Origin: Phycisphaerales bacterium
GTDB lineage: Bacteria > Planctomycetota > Phycisphaerae > Sedimentisphaerales > Anaerobacaceae
Direction: 5' to 3'
Length of the DNA stretch: 38,740 bases
Assembly (NCBI GenBank): GCA_020343675.1
Contig: CP070806.1
Coordinates: 2,667,063 to 2,705,802 of the forward strand
Shown one piece after another: positions 25,140 through 32,781 of this stretch. Numbering within the stretch: the stretch's first letter is position 1; the number at the start of each line of letters is the position of its first letter. Position numbers and translations under genes: made by a program. The notes under the pieces were generated by a model. That model made no database searches and had not been told where the DNA came from. It was given only the letters and a program-made list of their open reading frames with translations.

Positions 25140-26003
25140 GTGCGATACATTGATTTTGAAAAAATTGTCGAGACGGTCGAATCCCTCTGCCTATCAGCCG
25201 CCTATGAGCTGCCTGCGGATGTTTTGGCTGCTCTCGAGCGCGCGGCACGAAGAGAATCGAGTCCGGGCGCTGCAAAGATCCTGAATCAGCTCATCGCAAA
25301 CGCCCGAATTGCAGAGAGTGAAAGAATCCCGCTGTGCCAGGATACAGGCCTTGCGGTGGTCTTCGCTGAATGTGGTTCACAGGTTGCGGTCACATCCGGT
25401 GCGGGCGAAAGGCGCGCGACGCTCTTTGATGCCATCAACGCCGGGGTTGTTGCGGGCTTCGCAAAAGGCTACCTGCGAATGAGTGTAGTCGCGGACCCTC
25501 TGAATCAGCGCAGGAACACCGGCTCGAACGCGCCCGCCATTATTCATCAGACGATTGTGCCGGGCGAGAGGTTGAAGCTGACCGTGATGACTAAAGGCGG
25601 CGGTTGTGAGAACAAGAGCCAGTTCCGGATGTTCCGGCCCACGGCCGCCGGCGACCAGATCATCGACTGGATTGTTGACGTCGTGGCCTCGGCCGGAGCG
25701 GATGCGTGCCCGCCTTTTGTTGTCGGTGTGGGAATGGGAGGAAATTTTGAGCTGAGCTGTCTGCTGAGCAAGAAGGCCCTGTGCCGGAATCTGGACCAGA
25801 GAAACGGCGATGGGTTCTACGCGGGGCTTGAGGCGGAATTGCTTTCGCAAATCAATGCGCTCGGTATTGGCCCGCAGGGGCTTGGGGGCGATACCACGGC
25901 GCTGGTTTGCGCGATCGAGACGGCTCCGTGCCATATCGCTTCTCTGCCGGTTGCGGTGAACATCGAATGCCACAGCCACAGACACAAGACCGCCGTTATC
26001 TGA
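25140..26003 (+). CDS. fumA: Class I fumarate hydratase, alpha (N-terminal) subunit
   Basis: The split, oxygen-sensitive [4Fe-4S] fumarase/tartrate dehydratase alpha subunit, interconverting fumarate and malate. Starting at GTG 25140 the protein has 287 aa, typical of the split form. Likely cluster ligands are Cys66 in PLCQDTG, Cys190 in DACPPFVVGVG and Cys277 in IECHSHR. GGGCENKS at 153-160 and GNFELS are family signatures. An ATG at 25104 overlaps the propeller gene and is an alternative start. The beta subunit, needed for activity, is not downstream: a minus-strand gene ends 24 bp away. It must be elsewhere if the enzyme works. A tartrate or other hydroxyacid substrate cannot be excluded. 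Confidence 0.87.
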   Translation: MRYIDFEKIVETVESLCLSAAYELPADVLAALERAARRESSPGAAKILNQLIANARIAESERIPLCQDTGLAVVFAECGSQVAVTSGAGERRATLFDAINAGVVAGFAKGYLRMSVVADPLNQRRNTGSNAPAIIHQTIVPGERLKLTVMTKGGGCENKSQFRMFRPTAAGDQIIDWIVDVVASAGADACPPFVVGVGMGGNFELSCLLSKKALCRNLDQRNGDGFYAGLEAELLSQINALGIGPQGLGGDTTALVCAIETAPCHIASLPVAVNIECHSHRHKTAVI

Positions 26004-26027
26004 ACCTTCGGCGCCGGTACAGTTTCG

Positions 26028-26834
26028 TCAGGGCCCTTTGAAGGACACCATCCAGGGCGCTTCGGTTTCCCAGTAGGGCAGCGGCGCCGCCAGGTCGAAG
26101 TTCCTGGCCCATTTAACCCGCCACAAGCTTTTCAACCAGACCCTGCCTGCCGAGTAATCCAGAAAGATTCCATTGATTGCCTGCTGGTGCCTGTTAATGC
26201 AGAAGCGGTTCATGGATTCCACATGAGGAGCGAACCGTTCGCCGTCATAGCTGGGGGGTGTATCGTCATCCTCCGGCCCCCCGCAAAAGAACCAGCAGTC
26301 CAGGAACAGCGGAATATTACTGCCGCCTTTCACGTTGACCGTCCCCCAATAATATTTGGCAGCCTGGCCATAAAGCGGGTCTTGCCCTGCCACATAAACC
26401 CAGTGGTTTATTCCATAGCTGCCGTATGTGCCAACGGGTCCCCACTGCTCGTTTGGTGTCATACCCACCTTGCCCCAGGACGTAAATGTGTCACCACCTG
26501 CTTCAAGTGTGCTGCTGGCACCGGGCGGGTACGTCGGCACCTTAATCCTTGTCGCCATCGGGCAGACTCGGATCTTCTCTTCACGATAATAATAGTCGTA
26601 CAGGACATTTATCCAACGACCACCCGACTGCGTGCGTCTGGGAAAGAAGCCGTTGTTGTCATCGGTGTACATAGCAAAAATAGTGCCCCACTGCTTGAGA
26701 TTGGATTGGCACATCACCATTTTCGCCTGCTTTTTCACGCGCTGTAGGGCCGGCATCAATATCGCCATCAACAGCGCGATGATCGCGATGACTACCAGGA
26801 GTTCTATCAAGGTAAATCCGGTTTGTTTTTTCGT
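26028..26834 (-). CDS. Pseudopilin-like protein A with ACG in place of a start codon
   Basis: A type II secretion/type IV pilin-like protein of 268 aa. The N-terminus is the prepilin signal [16 protein letters not shown] with Glu at +5 of the mature form and one long hydrophobic helix. The C-terminus has H-X9-D (RHQQAINGIFLDY), the processing-associated signature of planctomycete pseudopilins. No ATG, GTG or TTG exists that keeps the prepilin signal: the nearest is a TTG inside it (26810), and a stop lies just upstream. By alignment with the neighbouring copy, codon 1 is ACG at 26832-26834, with GGAG seven bases before. This is either near-cognate initiation or recent loss of the start. The body is intact with no frameshift. 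Confidence 0.75.
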   Translation of the reverse strand, partial: TKKQTGFTLIELLVVIAIIALLMAILMPALQRVKKQAKMVMCQSNLKQWGTIFAMYTDDNNGFFPRRTQSGGRWINVLYDYYYREEKIRVCPMATRIKVPTYPPGASSTLEAGGDTFTSWGKVGMTPNEQWGPVGTYGSYGINHWVYVAGQDPLYGQAAKYYWGTVNVKGGSNIPLFLDCWFFCGGPEDDDTPPSYDGERFAPHVESMNRFCINRHQQAINGIFLDYSAGRVWLKSLWRVKWARNFDLAAPLPYWETEAPWMVSFKGP

Positions 26835-26899
26835 GATGGAACTCCTTCAATTTCTTCAGGATTTCTCCATCAGCTTTGGCGCAGGTACCGTTCGCTCCG

Positions 26900-27715
26900 T
26901 CAGGGTCCTTTGAAGGACGCCATCCAGGGCGCTTCGGTTTCCCAGTAGGGCAACGGCGCCGCTGGGTCGAAGTTCCTGGCCCATTTAACTCGCCAAAGGC
27001 TTTTCAACCAGACCCTGTCTGCCGAGTAGTCCAGAAAGATGCCGTTGATCGCCTGCTGGTGCCTGTTGATGCAAAAGCGATTCATGGAATTCTGGTGGGG
27101 GTCGAACCGTTCGCCATCGTAACTTGGGGGCGTATCGTCATTCTCCGGCCCGGCGCACCAGAACCAGCAATCCATGAACAGCGGTATGTTGGCGCCGCCC
27201 TTGACATTGGCGGTTCCCCAATAATCCTTGGCGGCTTGGCCGTAAAGTGGATCTTGGCCTGCCACATAGACCCAGTGGTTTATTCCATAGCTGCCCCACG
27301 TACCTGCCGGCTCGTATAGGCCGCCCGGCCGCGAGGCGGTCACGCCCACCTTGCCCCAGGAGGTAAACGTATCGCCGCCGACGCCAAACGTGCCGGTGCC
27401 TCCCGGGGGGAAATCCGGCACCTTGATTTTGGTCGCCATCGGGCAGCAGCGGATCTTGTCATCCCTGAAATAATAGTCGTAAAACACGTTGATCCAACGG
27501 CCGGACGAGGAGGTCCGTCTGGGGAAGAAGCCGTTATTATCGTCAGTGTACATCGCAAAGATGATGCCCCACTGCTTGAGATTGGATTGGCACATCACCA
27601 TTTTCGCCTGTTTTTTCACACGCTGTAGCGCAGGCATCAGTATGGCCATCAACAGCGCAATGATCGCAATGACCACCAGAAGCTCGATTAAGGTAAACCC
27701 ACTTTCTTTCTTCAT
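26900..27715 (-). CDS. Pseudopilin-like protein B (tandem duplicate of A)
   Basis: A 271-aa prepilin-like protein: [13 protein letters not shown] at the N-terminus, a 20-residue hydrophobic helix, the conserved KKQAKMVMCQSNLKQWG segment, and C-terminal H-X9-D in RHQQAINGIFLDY. The great majority of residues are identical to protein A, and the similarity continues some 20 bases past the stop, so A and B are a recent tandem duplication. Differences cluster in the middle (residues 85-130), where insertions such as ASRPGGLYEP occur. GGGAG precedes the ATG. Such proteins are exported, cleaved by a prepilin peptidase and assembled into a periplasmic pseudopilus or surface fibre. No peptidase or ATPase gene is nearby. 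Confidence 0.9.
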   Translation of the reverse strand: MKKESGFTLIELLVVIAIIALLMAILMPALQRVKKQAKMVMCQSNLKQWGIIFAMYTDDNNGFFPRRTSSSGRWINVFYDYYFRDDKIRCCPMATKIKVPDFPPGGTGTFGVGGDTFTSWGKVGVTASRPGGLYEPAGTWGSYGINHWVYVAGQDPLYGQAAKDYWGTANVKGGANIPLFMDCWFWCAGPENDDTPPSYDGERFDPHQNSMNRFCINRHQQAINGIFLDYSADRVWLKSLWRVKWARNFDPAAPLPYWETEAPWMASFKGP

Positions 27716-27823
27716 GACAGTACTCCCTGCAACAGGCCGCGACGGTTTGACCTATGCCACACCTGACATCTGGCGTTTGGCTACATCGCGCCGATTCTGC
27801 ACCCTCGAGACGACAGAGATGCG

Positions 27824-28654
27824 TCAATAGTCCTTGAATTTTGCCATCCAGCCGGTCCCGTAATTTGCCCAGTCTTCGGGTCTAACGCCCCCGGCCCTGG
27901 TCCACGGATTGACGGGATTAAAGTCTTTGCTCCACTTGAGTGTCCACAACTCCTTGAGCCCCACTGGCCGCGCGTGGTAGTCCATGAAGATGGCATTGAC
28001 GAATCCATCGTGGCGGTTCAGACAGAAACGGTTCATTGCGTTCTCGTCGGGGCGGAGCTGGTGGCCGTCGTATTCCGGAGGTGTGTCGTCATGATCCGGC
28101 CATCCACACCAGAAATAGCAATCCAGGAACATAGGTATCTGGTTACCGCCCTTGACGTTCACAGTCCTCCAGAATCGATTAGCGGCTTTCCCGTAAACGG
28201 TACTGCCGACAGGCACATAGATATAGCCATTGACTCCATAACTGCCATAGTAGCCTATTGTACGACCCCCGCCGGCATCCCAACCGGGAATCTTTCCCCA
28301 GGCCAAGAACGTATTACCCCACCAATCGATGCCCGGTGTCATATCCGGGTTGGCGAGTTTTGCCGCGACCGGGCAGCATCGTATGTCTGCTGTGGTAATG
28401 TAATACTCCCGCATTGAGTCCATCCATCGTCCGTAGCCATCGCTGCCGCTCCTGCGTTCGGGGAAATATCCGTTGTTCTGGTCGGTGTACATGGCGAAAA
28501 TGGTGCCCCATTGTTTGAGGTTGGCCTGGCACATCACCCCTTTCGCCTGCTTTTTCACTCGCTGCAGGGCCGGCATCAGTATCGCCATCAACAATGCGAT
28601 AATCGCGATAACGACCAGAAGCTCGATCAACGTAAAGCCTTTGTGTCTATACAT
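27824..28654 (-). CDS. Pseudopilin-like protein C
   Basis: The ATG at 28654 (GGAG eight bases ahead) gives 276 aa beginning [15 protein letters not shown]. An 18-codon upstream extension lacks a ribosome-binding site and would bury the prepilin leader. The N-terminal 60 residues nearly match proteins A and B, the middle is divergent, and the C-terminus carries H-X9-D in RHDGFVNAIFMDYHARPVG, followed by [13 protein letters not shown]. The protein ends FKDY like protein E. Its gene has its own near-consensus promoter at 28779-28807 and an 8-bp tandem repeat in the predicted leader, so expression is likely separate from D and E. Confidence 0.9.
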   Translation of the reverse strand: MYRHKGFTLIELLVVIAIIALLMAILMPALQRVKKQAKGVMCQANLKQWGTIFAMYTDQNNGYFPERRSGSDGYGRWMDSMREYYITTADIRCCPVAAKLANPDMTPGIDWWGNTFLAWGKIPGWDAGGGRTIGYYGSYGVNGYIYVPVGSTVYGKAANRFWRTVNVKGGNQIPMFLDCYFWCGWPDHDDTPPEYDGHQLRPDENAMNRFCLNRHDGFVNAIFMDYHARPVGLKELWTLKWSKDFNPVNPWTRAGGVRPEDWANYGTGWMAKFKDY

Positions 28655-28720
28655 AGTGGATTCTCCACTTGATCCGGCCAAAATTTCCCATCCGAAGCAC
28701 GAATGCACACGTGCTTCCTG

Positions 28721-28768
28721 CTGCCCTGCTGCCCTGCTGCCCTGCTGCCCTGCTGCCCTGCTGCCCTG
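28721..28768. repeat. Six perfect tandem copies of an 8-bp unit in the pseudopilin C leader
   Basis: CTGCCCTG repeats six times exactly (28721-28768), with a degraded unit on the left. On the transcribed minus strand the RNA reads CAGGGCAG. It lies between the predicted start of transcription near 28772 and the start codon at 28654. Confidence 0.95.
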
Positions 28769-28778
28769 CTATCATACT

Positions 28779-28807
28779 ATAATACGCTGCGGCAGGGCGT
28801 TTGTCAA
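28779..28807 (-). promoter_or_regulatory. Near-consensus promoter of pseudopilin C
   Basis: A perfect TTGACA on the minus strand (28802-28807), exactly 17 bp, then TATTAT (28779-28784, 5/6). Transcription would start near 28772, leaving a leader of about 117 nt that begins with the 8-bp repeat array. Confidence 0.7.
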
Positions 28808-28874
28808 GACGAATGTGGTGCCAGGACCACACGTTACACCCAGGACGTTCGCAGATCAAGACAGCAACATGTAC

Positions 28875-29645
28875 TTACCTCCTCGCGGCCGAGCCCCACA
28901 TGGCTATTGACGATCGGCGAATATCCTCGTTGCCGGGCTGGTCTGCCGAGAAAGCTGTCGGGGGTACCCGCTTGCCGAATTCAATCGTGCGCGGGTCTTT
29001 CCACTTCCAGTAATCACTGTGCCCGTCCGCGAAAGAGAACGTTGTTCCGTCGCCGTGTCGAACCGGCGGCGGGTCCCACCACTTTTCCTCCAGAACGTAA
29101 CACGTCCAACCACCTTTTGCAGAGAAGCCCGTGCCGCCATCATCGACGAAAACGTATCTCTGGGCCGGCTCGGAAATATCCATTCTTTTCTTAATCATGA
29201 CCGAACCGGGCATGTCGGAGCGGCTTGTCCAACCCCTGCAATTCATGGGGTCCGCGCAGGCGTATGTCCGCAGTATCTCTTCCTGCACGCGAACGGTCGG
29301 ACATCGGTAGAGTCTCAGACTCTTCGTATAAGGATACAAAGCCCCTTGCTCAATCGCGGCTCTTTTCTGCGCCAGCGTAAAGGAGCGGTCCCAGTCTTTG
29401 AGGACCCACGGCGTTTCGTTCGGGTGTATGCTGTACTCGCCCGTGTCGCCGTTGACGAGCTTGTCGTCGTTCTCGTCGGCGTACATGATCCAGGCCAGGG
29501 TGAGTTGTTTGAGATTCGACAGGCAGGTCGCTCGTCTGCCCTGTTCCTTGACCCGGCTCAGGGCCGGCATGAGTATCGCCAGCAAGACCGCGATAATGGC
29601 GATCACGACCAGAAGCTCGATGAGGGTGAAGCCTTTCTTGATCAT
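28875..29645 (-). CDS. Pseudopilin-like protein D, canonical H-X9-DG type
   Basis: The ATG at 29645 gives 256 aa: [32 protein letters not shown], then a divergent soluble domain. This is the only member of the array with the textbook C-terminal signature: [14 protein letters not shown], where His and Asp-Gly are separated by nine residues. The following segment is longer than in the others and ends with an Arg-rich tail. AGGGG lies ten bases before the ATG. The upstream 22 codons of the open frame are excluded because the prepilin leader must be short. It ends 67 bases before the pseudopilin C promoter. Confidence 0.9.
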   Translation of the reverse strand: MIKKGFTLIELLVVIAIIAVLLAILMPALSRVKEQGRRATCLSNLKQLTLAWIMYADENDDKLVNGDTGEYSIHPNETPWVLKDWDRSFTLAQKRAAIEQGALYPYTKSLRLYRCPTVRVQEEILRTYACADPMNCRGWTSRSDMPGSVMIKKRMDISEPAQRYVFVDDGGTGFSAKGGWTCYVLEEKWWDPPPVRHGDGTTFSFADGHSDYWKWKDPRTIEFGKRVPPTAFSADQPGNEDIRRSSIAMWGSAARR

Positions 29646-29768
29646 ATGCTCACGACCCCTTTGGCTCGCTGTTTCCGAAAAGAAGAGCAGATTCTCTCCG
29701 AAAATCCGCATCGTCCCGAAAGCGCGGCATAAGGAATCCCGGGAATCTTCACCCGGCCACGCGCGTTC

Positions 29769-30578
29769 TCAGTAGTCTTTGAAACGCTGAATCCATTCGG
29801 GCCAGTCGCTCGTCTGCACACCGCCGGCCAGTGTATAGGGACCCGACGTGTCAAACGTCTTGTGCCACTTTAAGGTCCACAGCTCCTTCAAGCCCACCGC
29901 TCTTGCGGACCAGTCCATGAAGGCAACATTGAGAAATCCCTGGTGCCGGTTGATGCAGCAGCGGCCCATGTTGTTGTCCCCCCAGGCCAGATACTCGCTC
30001 TGAGCCGGTCCCTGTGTGGGCAGCGGCCACAGGTCGAAACGCAAGGCTTCAATAAACCATGGCACATTGCCGGCTCCGCGTTCACTGGCGGTTTTCCATC
30101 CGTCCTGCGTGGATACGCCGCCTTCATAGGTGGTGGCGCTTCGGGGGATCAGGCAGTAGCCGTTAATGCCGTAGCTGCCGGCCACACCCTCCGGAACCAC
30201 TTCGCTATTCTTGAAGATGCCCCACGCGTTGAAGATGTTGAACGTGGGTGCCGTATTACCGTTTTCGTTAATGATGGGTTTTGTAGCTGAAGGACAGAAC
30301 CATAGCTTGTTTGTCCTCCAGCTTTGGTAGCGGGCGTCCAGGTATTTTAACCACCAATAGCCGGGAGTCCCGGGATCGGAATCCCAGAATCTGCCGTTGT
30401 TTTCCTCCGTGTACATTGCGGCAATGAGATTCCACTGTTTGAGAGTCCCCAGGCACTTTATCATTCTGCCCTGCTCTTTGACCCGCCGCAGCGCGGGCAT
30501 GAGTATCGAGAGCAGCAGCGCGATGATGGCAATCACGACCAGTAGCTCGATCAAGGTGAATCCTCGGCGTTTGGACAT
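29769..30578 (-). CDS. Pseudopilin-like protein E (first gene of the array)
   Basis: The ATG at 30578, with AGGAG seven bases upstream, gives 269 aa starting [15 protein letters not shown]. Sequence is closest to C in the C-terminal third (H-X9-D in [13 protein letters not shown], then [14 protein letters not shown] and a final FKDY). The central domain is distinct. The predicted promoter at 30704-30732 overlaps the ksgA stop codon and leaves a leader of about 119 nt. D begins 123 bp after E stops, so E-D may form one unit. Role as for the other members: an exported, processed fibre subunit, with function inferred from the N-terminus only. Confidence 0.9.
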   Translation of the reverse strand: MSKRRGFTLIELLVVIAIIALLLSILMPALRRVKEQGRMIKCLGTLKQWNLIAAMYTEENNGRFWDSDPGTPGYWWLKYLDARYQSWRTNKLWFCPSATKPIINENGNTAPTFNIFNAWGIFKNSEVVPEGVAGSYGINGYCLIPRSATTYEGGVSTQDGWKTASERGAGNVPWFIEALRFDLWPLPTQGPAQSEYLAWGDNNMGRCCINRHQGFLNVAFMDWSARAVGLKELWTLKWHKTFDTSGPYTLAGGVQTSDWPEWIQRFKDY

Positions 30579-30703
30579 AACAACACTCCTCAATTTAGTC
30601 TCAGCGTGGAACACTCACACCCTCATAGGATGCGCTATACCGCCCTCTTGTTTTGCGGAAAAGCCATTTTTTGTCATTCGGACACAACACCACAGGTCAC
30701 CGC

Positions 30704-30732
30704 ATTATACCGCACATTTGACACTCTTTCAA
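30704..30732 (-). promoter_or_regulatory. Promoter of pseudopilin E
   Basis: TTGAAA (30727-30732, 5/6), 17 bp, perfect TATAAT (30704-30709). The -35 shares bases with the ksgA stop codon (30729-30731), so the array begins its own transcription exactly where ksgA ends. Confidence 0.65.
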
Positions 30733-31619
30733 GAGGAAAATCGGAGATTTGACGCACGGTTTGCGATGGCGATGTAGTCCTCGGCGCTGAGTTGGTCAGG
30801 GCGCTGCTTGGAGTCGATACGGCATTTATCGAGAATCTCAGGCCAATTCGCTATTCCTGCAAGTTTCTCCCGGGCCAGCTTGGTGCAGGCCAGGAGGGTC
30901 TTGCGGCGGTGGCCCACGAAAAGGTGCACCGTCTCGGTGAACAGTTCCATATCGGCAATCCGGCCGGCCTTTTCCGGGCTGCGGATGAAACGGACCATGG
31001 CGGAGTCCACCTGCGGCTGGGGCCAGAATACCGCCGGTCTTAGCGTTCTTATGATTTCCGAATCCCCGGTGGCGTGCATGAGGATGCTCAGTGTGCCGTA
31101 GTCGCCGGACCCTGGACCGGCTGTCATCCGGTGGGCGACTTCTTTCTGGACGGTAACGGTCATGGCATCTGCGATTGCAGGGCCCGTGGCCAGATTCATC
31201 ATCACCGGCGAAGCGACGTTGTAAGGCAGGTTGGCGACCAGCAGAAGCCGGCCGGGGCATTCTTCTCGGGCAGTCGCCAGCCCGTCCGTGACCCTGCGGC
31301 TGATCGTGTGTTTATTCTCAAGAACATCGGCGTTGACCAGCTCGACATTTGTGGTCTTTGCGAGTTGTTTGTCCGCAATGGCGCTGAGACTGCGATCCAG
31401 CTCGACGGCGACTATCCTTCCGGCGTGTTCAGCTAAAGCTTCGGTCAGGGAGCCTGTGCCGCAGCCGACTTCAAGGACCACATCATTCCCGGCGATACCT
31501 GCCGAATCGACAAGCAGGCGCATCAGGTTCAGGTCAATGAGGAAGTGCTGGCCGAGCCGTTTGTTTGGAGAAATGCCCGCTGATCTAAGCAATTGCTGAA
31601 TTTGCCGCTTCGTCTGCAT
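30729..31619 (-). CDS. ksgA: 16S rRNA dimethyladenosine transferase
   Basis: Dimethylates the two adjacent adenines near the 3' end of 16S rRNA late in small-subunit assembly. In the 296-aa form from ATG 31619: GQHFL at 23-27, SAM loop LEVGCGTGSL at 49-58, acidic VELDR, and the catalytic NLPYN at 130-134. VFWPQPQVDSAMVRF marks the C-terminal domain. A GTG at 31646 could add nine residues, but that extension is encoded by the 7-bp-period array and has no similarity. No Shine-Dalgarno is seen. It follows pdxA after 77 bp. Confidence 0.95.
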   Translation of the reverse strand: MQTKRQIQQLLRSAGISPNKRLGQHFLIDLNLMRLLVDSAGIAGNDVVLEVGCGTGSLTEALAEHAGRIVAVELDRSLSAIADKQLAKTTNVELVNADVLENKHTISRRVTDGLATAREECPGRLLLVANLPYNVASPVMMNLATGPAIADAMTVTVQKEVAHRMTAGPGSGDYGTLSILMHATGDSEIIRTLRPAVFWPQPQVDSAMVRFIRSPEKAGRIADMELFTETVHLFVGHRRKTLLACTKLAREKLAGIANWPEILDKCRIDSKQRPDQLSAEDYIAIANRASNLRFSS

Positions 31620-31621
31620 GA

Positions 31622-31724
31622 GAATTTTGAATTGAGAACGCCGCACATGAAATTGAGATACCCTTCATCTACAATCGCAGGTTTCAATTCTCAATTTTAG
31701 ACTCTCAATTCTAAATTCTTTTTT
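31622..31724. repeat. Paired degenerate 7-bp-period arrays between ksgA and pdxA
   Basis: The left part (31622-31663) cuts into GAATTTT GAATTGA, GAACGCC GCACATG, AAATTGA GATACCC. The right part (31683-31724) cuts into TTCAATT CTCAATT, TTAGACT CTCAATT, CTAAATT CTTTTTT. The two parts carry the same AATTGAG/CTCAATT core in opposite orientation. The right part encodes the last eight residues and the stop of pdxA. Confidence 0.65.
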
Positions 31725-32737
31725 GTTCTTGCCATTCGTATGGCGGTTGTCATGGCTGATTTCATGCCGGCCGGGTTGGCGATGTTCTTGCCGGCTATGT
31801 CGAAGGCGGTCCCGTGAGCCGGTGAGGTCCGGATGATGGGTATGCCGATGGTGACGTTGACCGCATGCTCGAAATCGAGCATTTTCACCGGGATCATCCC
31901 CTGGTCGTGATACATGGCGACCACGCCGTCGAATTCACCCTGGGCGGCTCGCAAGAAGAGCGTGTCGGCACTGATCGGGCCCAGACAGTTTATTCCCTGC
32001 TCCTGGGCCAGCAGAATCGCCGGCGAGATGATGCGCCGCTCTTCGTCGCCGAACTGGCCGTCCTCGCCGGCGTGCGGATTCAACGCGGCCACGCCGATCC
32101 TGGGATTCTCCATGTCGAAGTATTGCCTCAGAGCATCGTTGAGTAGATCGATCGGCTCGAAGACGCAGCCGATGGTGAACTTGTGCCTGACCTCGAACAG
32201 CGCCTCGTGAATGGTGGCCAGCGCCACTTTGAGGGGCCCGGCGACAAACATCATCACCTTGCGAGCTGATTTGCAGCGTGCGGCGAACATTTCCGTGTGC
32301 CCGGGCCAGTCCGCGTCGGCCAGCTTCCAGCTTTGCTTGCTGATGGGCGCGGTCACGACCGCGTCGATAATGCCGGCTCGAGCCGCGTCGATGGCGTCAA
32401 GACAGAACCGAACCGAGGTCTCGCCGGCCATTTTGCTCGGACCCCTGACCCATGCCGGGACCGAATACTCATCATAATCGGCCACAACGACTTTGTACGG
32501 ATACTCCCTGCTGATCTTCTCGTGCTGGTGCCGGCCCCAGAACGGTTCGATTTCCGCGGCATCGGCGGCGTAACAAAGCTGCTCGTTCATCCCGAAGATG
32601 ATGAATTTTGCCGCCCTGCGGATCGCCGGGTCGGCCAGCGCTTTGACGATAACCTCCGGCCCGATACCGCCGGCATCGCCCATCGTTATGCCGATGACCA
32701 TTTGTTCGCTAATCGAGTTGTTGCCGTTCGTTTTCAT
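31697..32737 (-). CDS. pdxA: 4-hydroxythreonine-4-phosphate dehydrogenase
   Basis: NAD-dependent oxidation and decarboxylation in pyridoxal-5'-phosphate synthesis (DXP-dependent route). The metal-binding histidines of the family are visible: WPGHTEMFA, LNPHAGEDGQFGDEE and YHDQGMIPVK. The N-terminus has ITMGDAGGIGPEV. Start chosen at ATG 32737 (346 aa), with GAAGG five bases upstream. The next in-frame ATG at 32701 is also possible. The C-terminal KKNLELRV is encoded by a 7-bp-period repeat array and is probably not ancestral. PdxA2-like enzymes of four-carbon sugar acid catabolism are an alternative, but their usual DUF1537 kinase partner is absent. Confidence 0.92.
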   Translation of the reverse strand: MKTNGNNSISEQMVIGITMGDAGGIGPEVIVKALADPAIRRAAKFIIFGMNEQLCYAADAAEIEPFWGRHQHEKISREYPYKVVVADYDEYSVPAWVRGPSKMAGETSVRFCLDAIDAARAGIIDAVVTAPISKQSWKLADADWPGHTEMFAARCKSARKVMMFVAGPLKVALATIHEALFEVRHKFTIGCVFEPIDLLNDALRQYFDMENPRIGVAALNPHAGEDGQFGDEERRIISPAILLAQEQGINCLGPISADTLFLRAAQGEFDGVVAMYHDQGMIPVKMLDFEHAVNVTIGIPIIRTSPAHGTAFDIAGKNIANPAGMKSAMTTAIRMARTKKNLELRV

Positions 32738-32781
32738 CATAACCTTCGGCGTCTTTCTGCCGGCGCCGTGGGAAACCCTGT

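Noticed and set aside
28721..28768. Possible CRISPR-like array
   Set aside because: Units are 8 bp with no spacers, which is a simple tandem repeat. No cas genes.
28647..28859. Minus-strand frame encoding repeats of QQGSRAAG
   Set aside because: It is only the translation of the 8-bp tandem repeat, overlaps the pseudopilin C leader and contains the promoter. No start signal.
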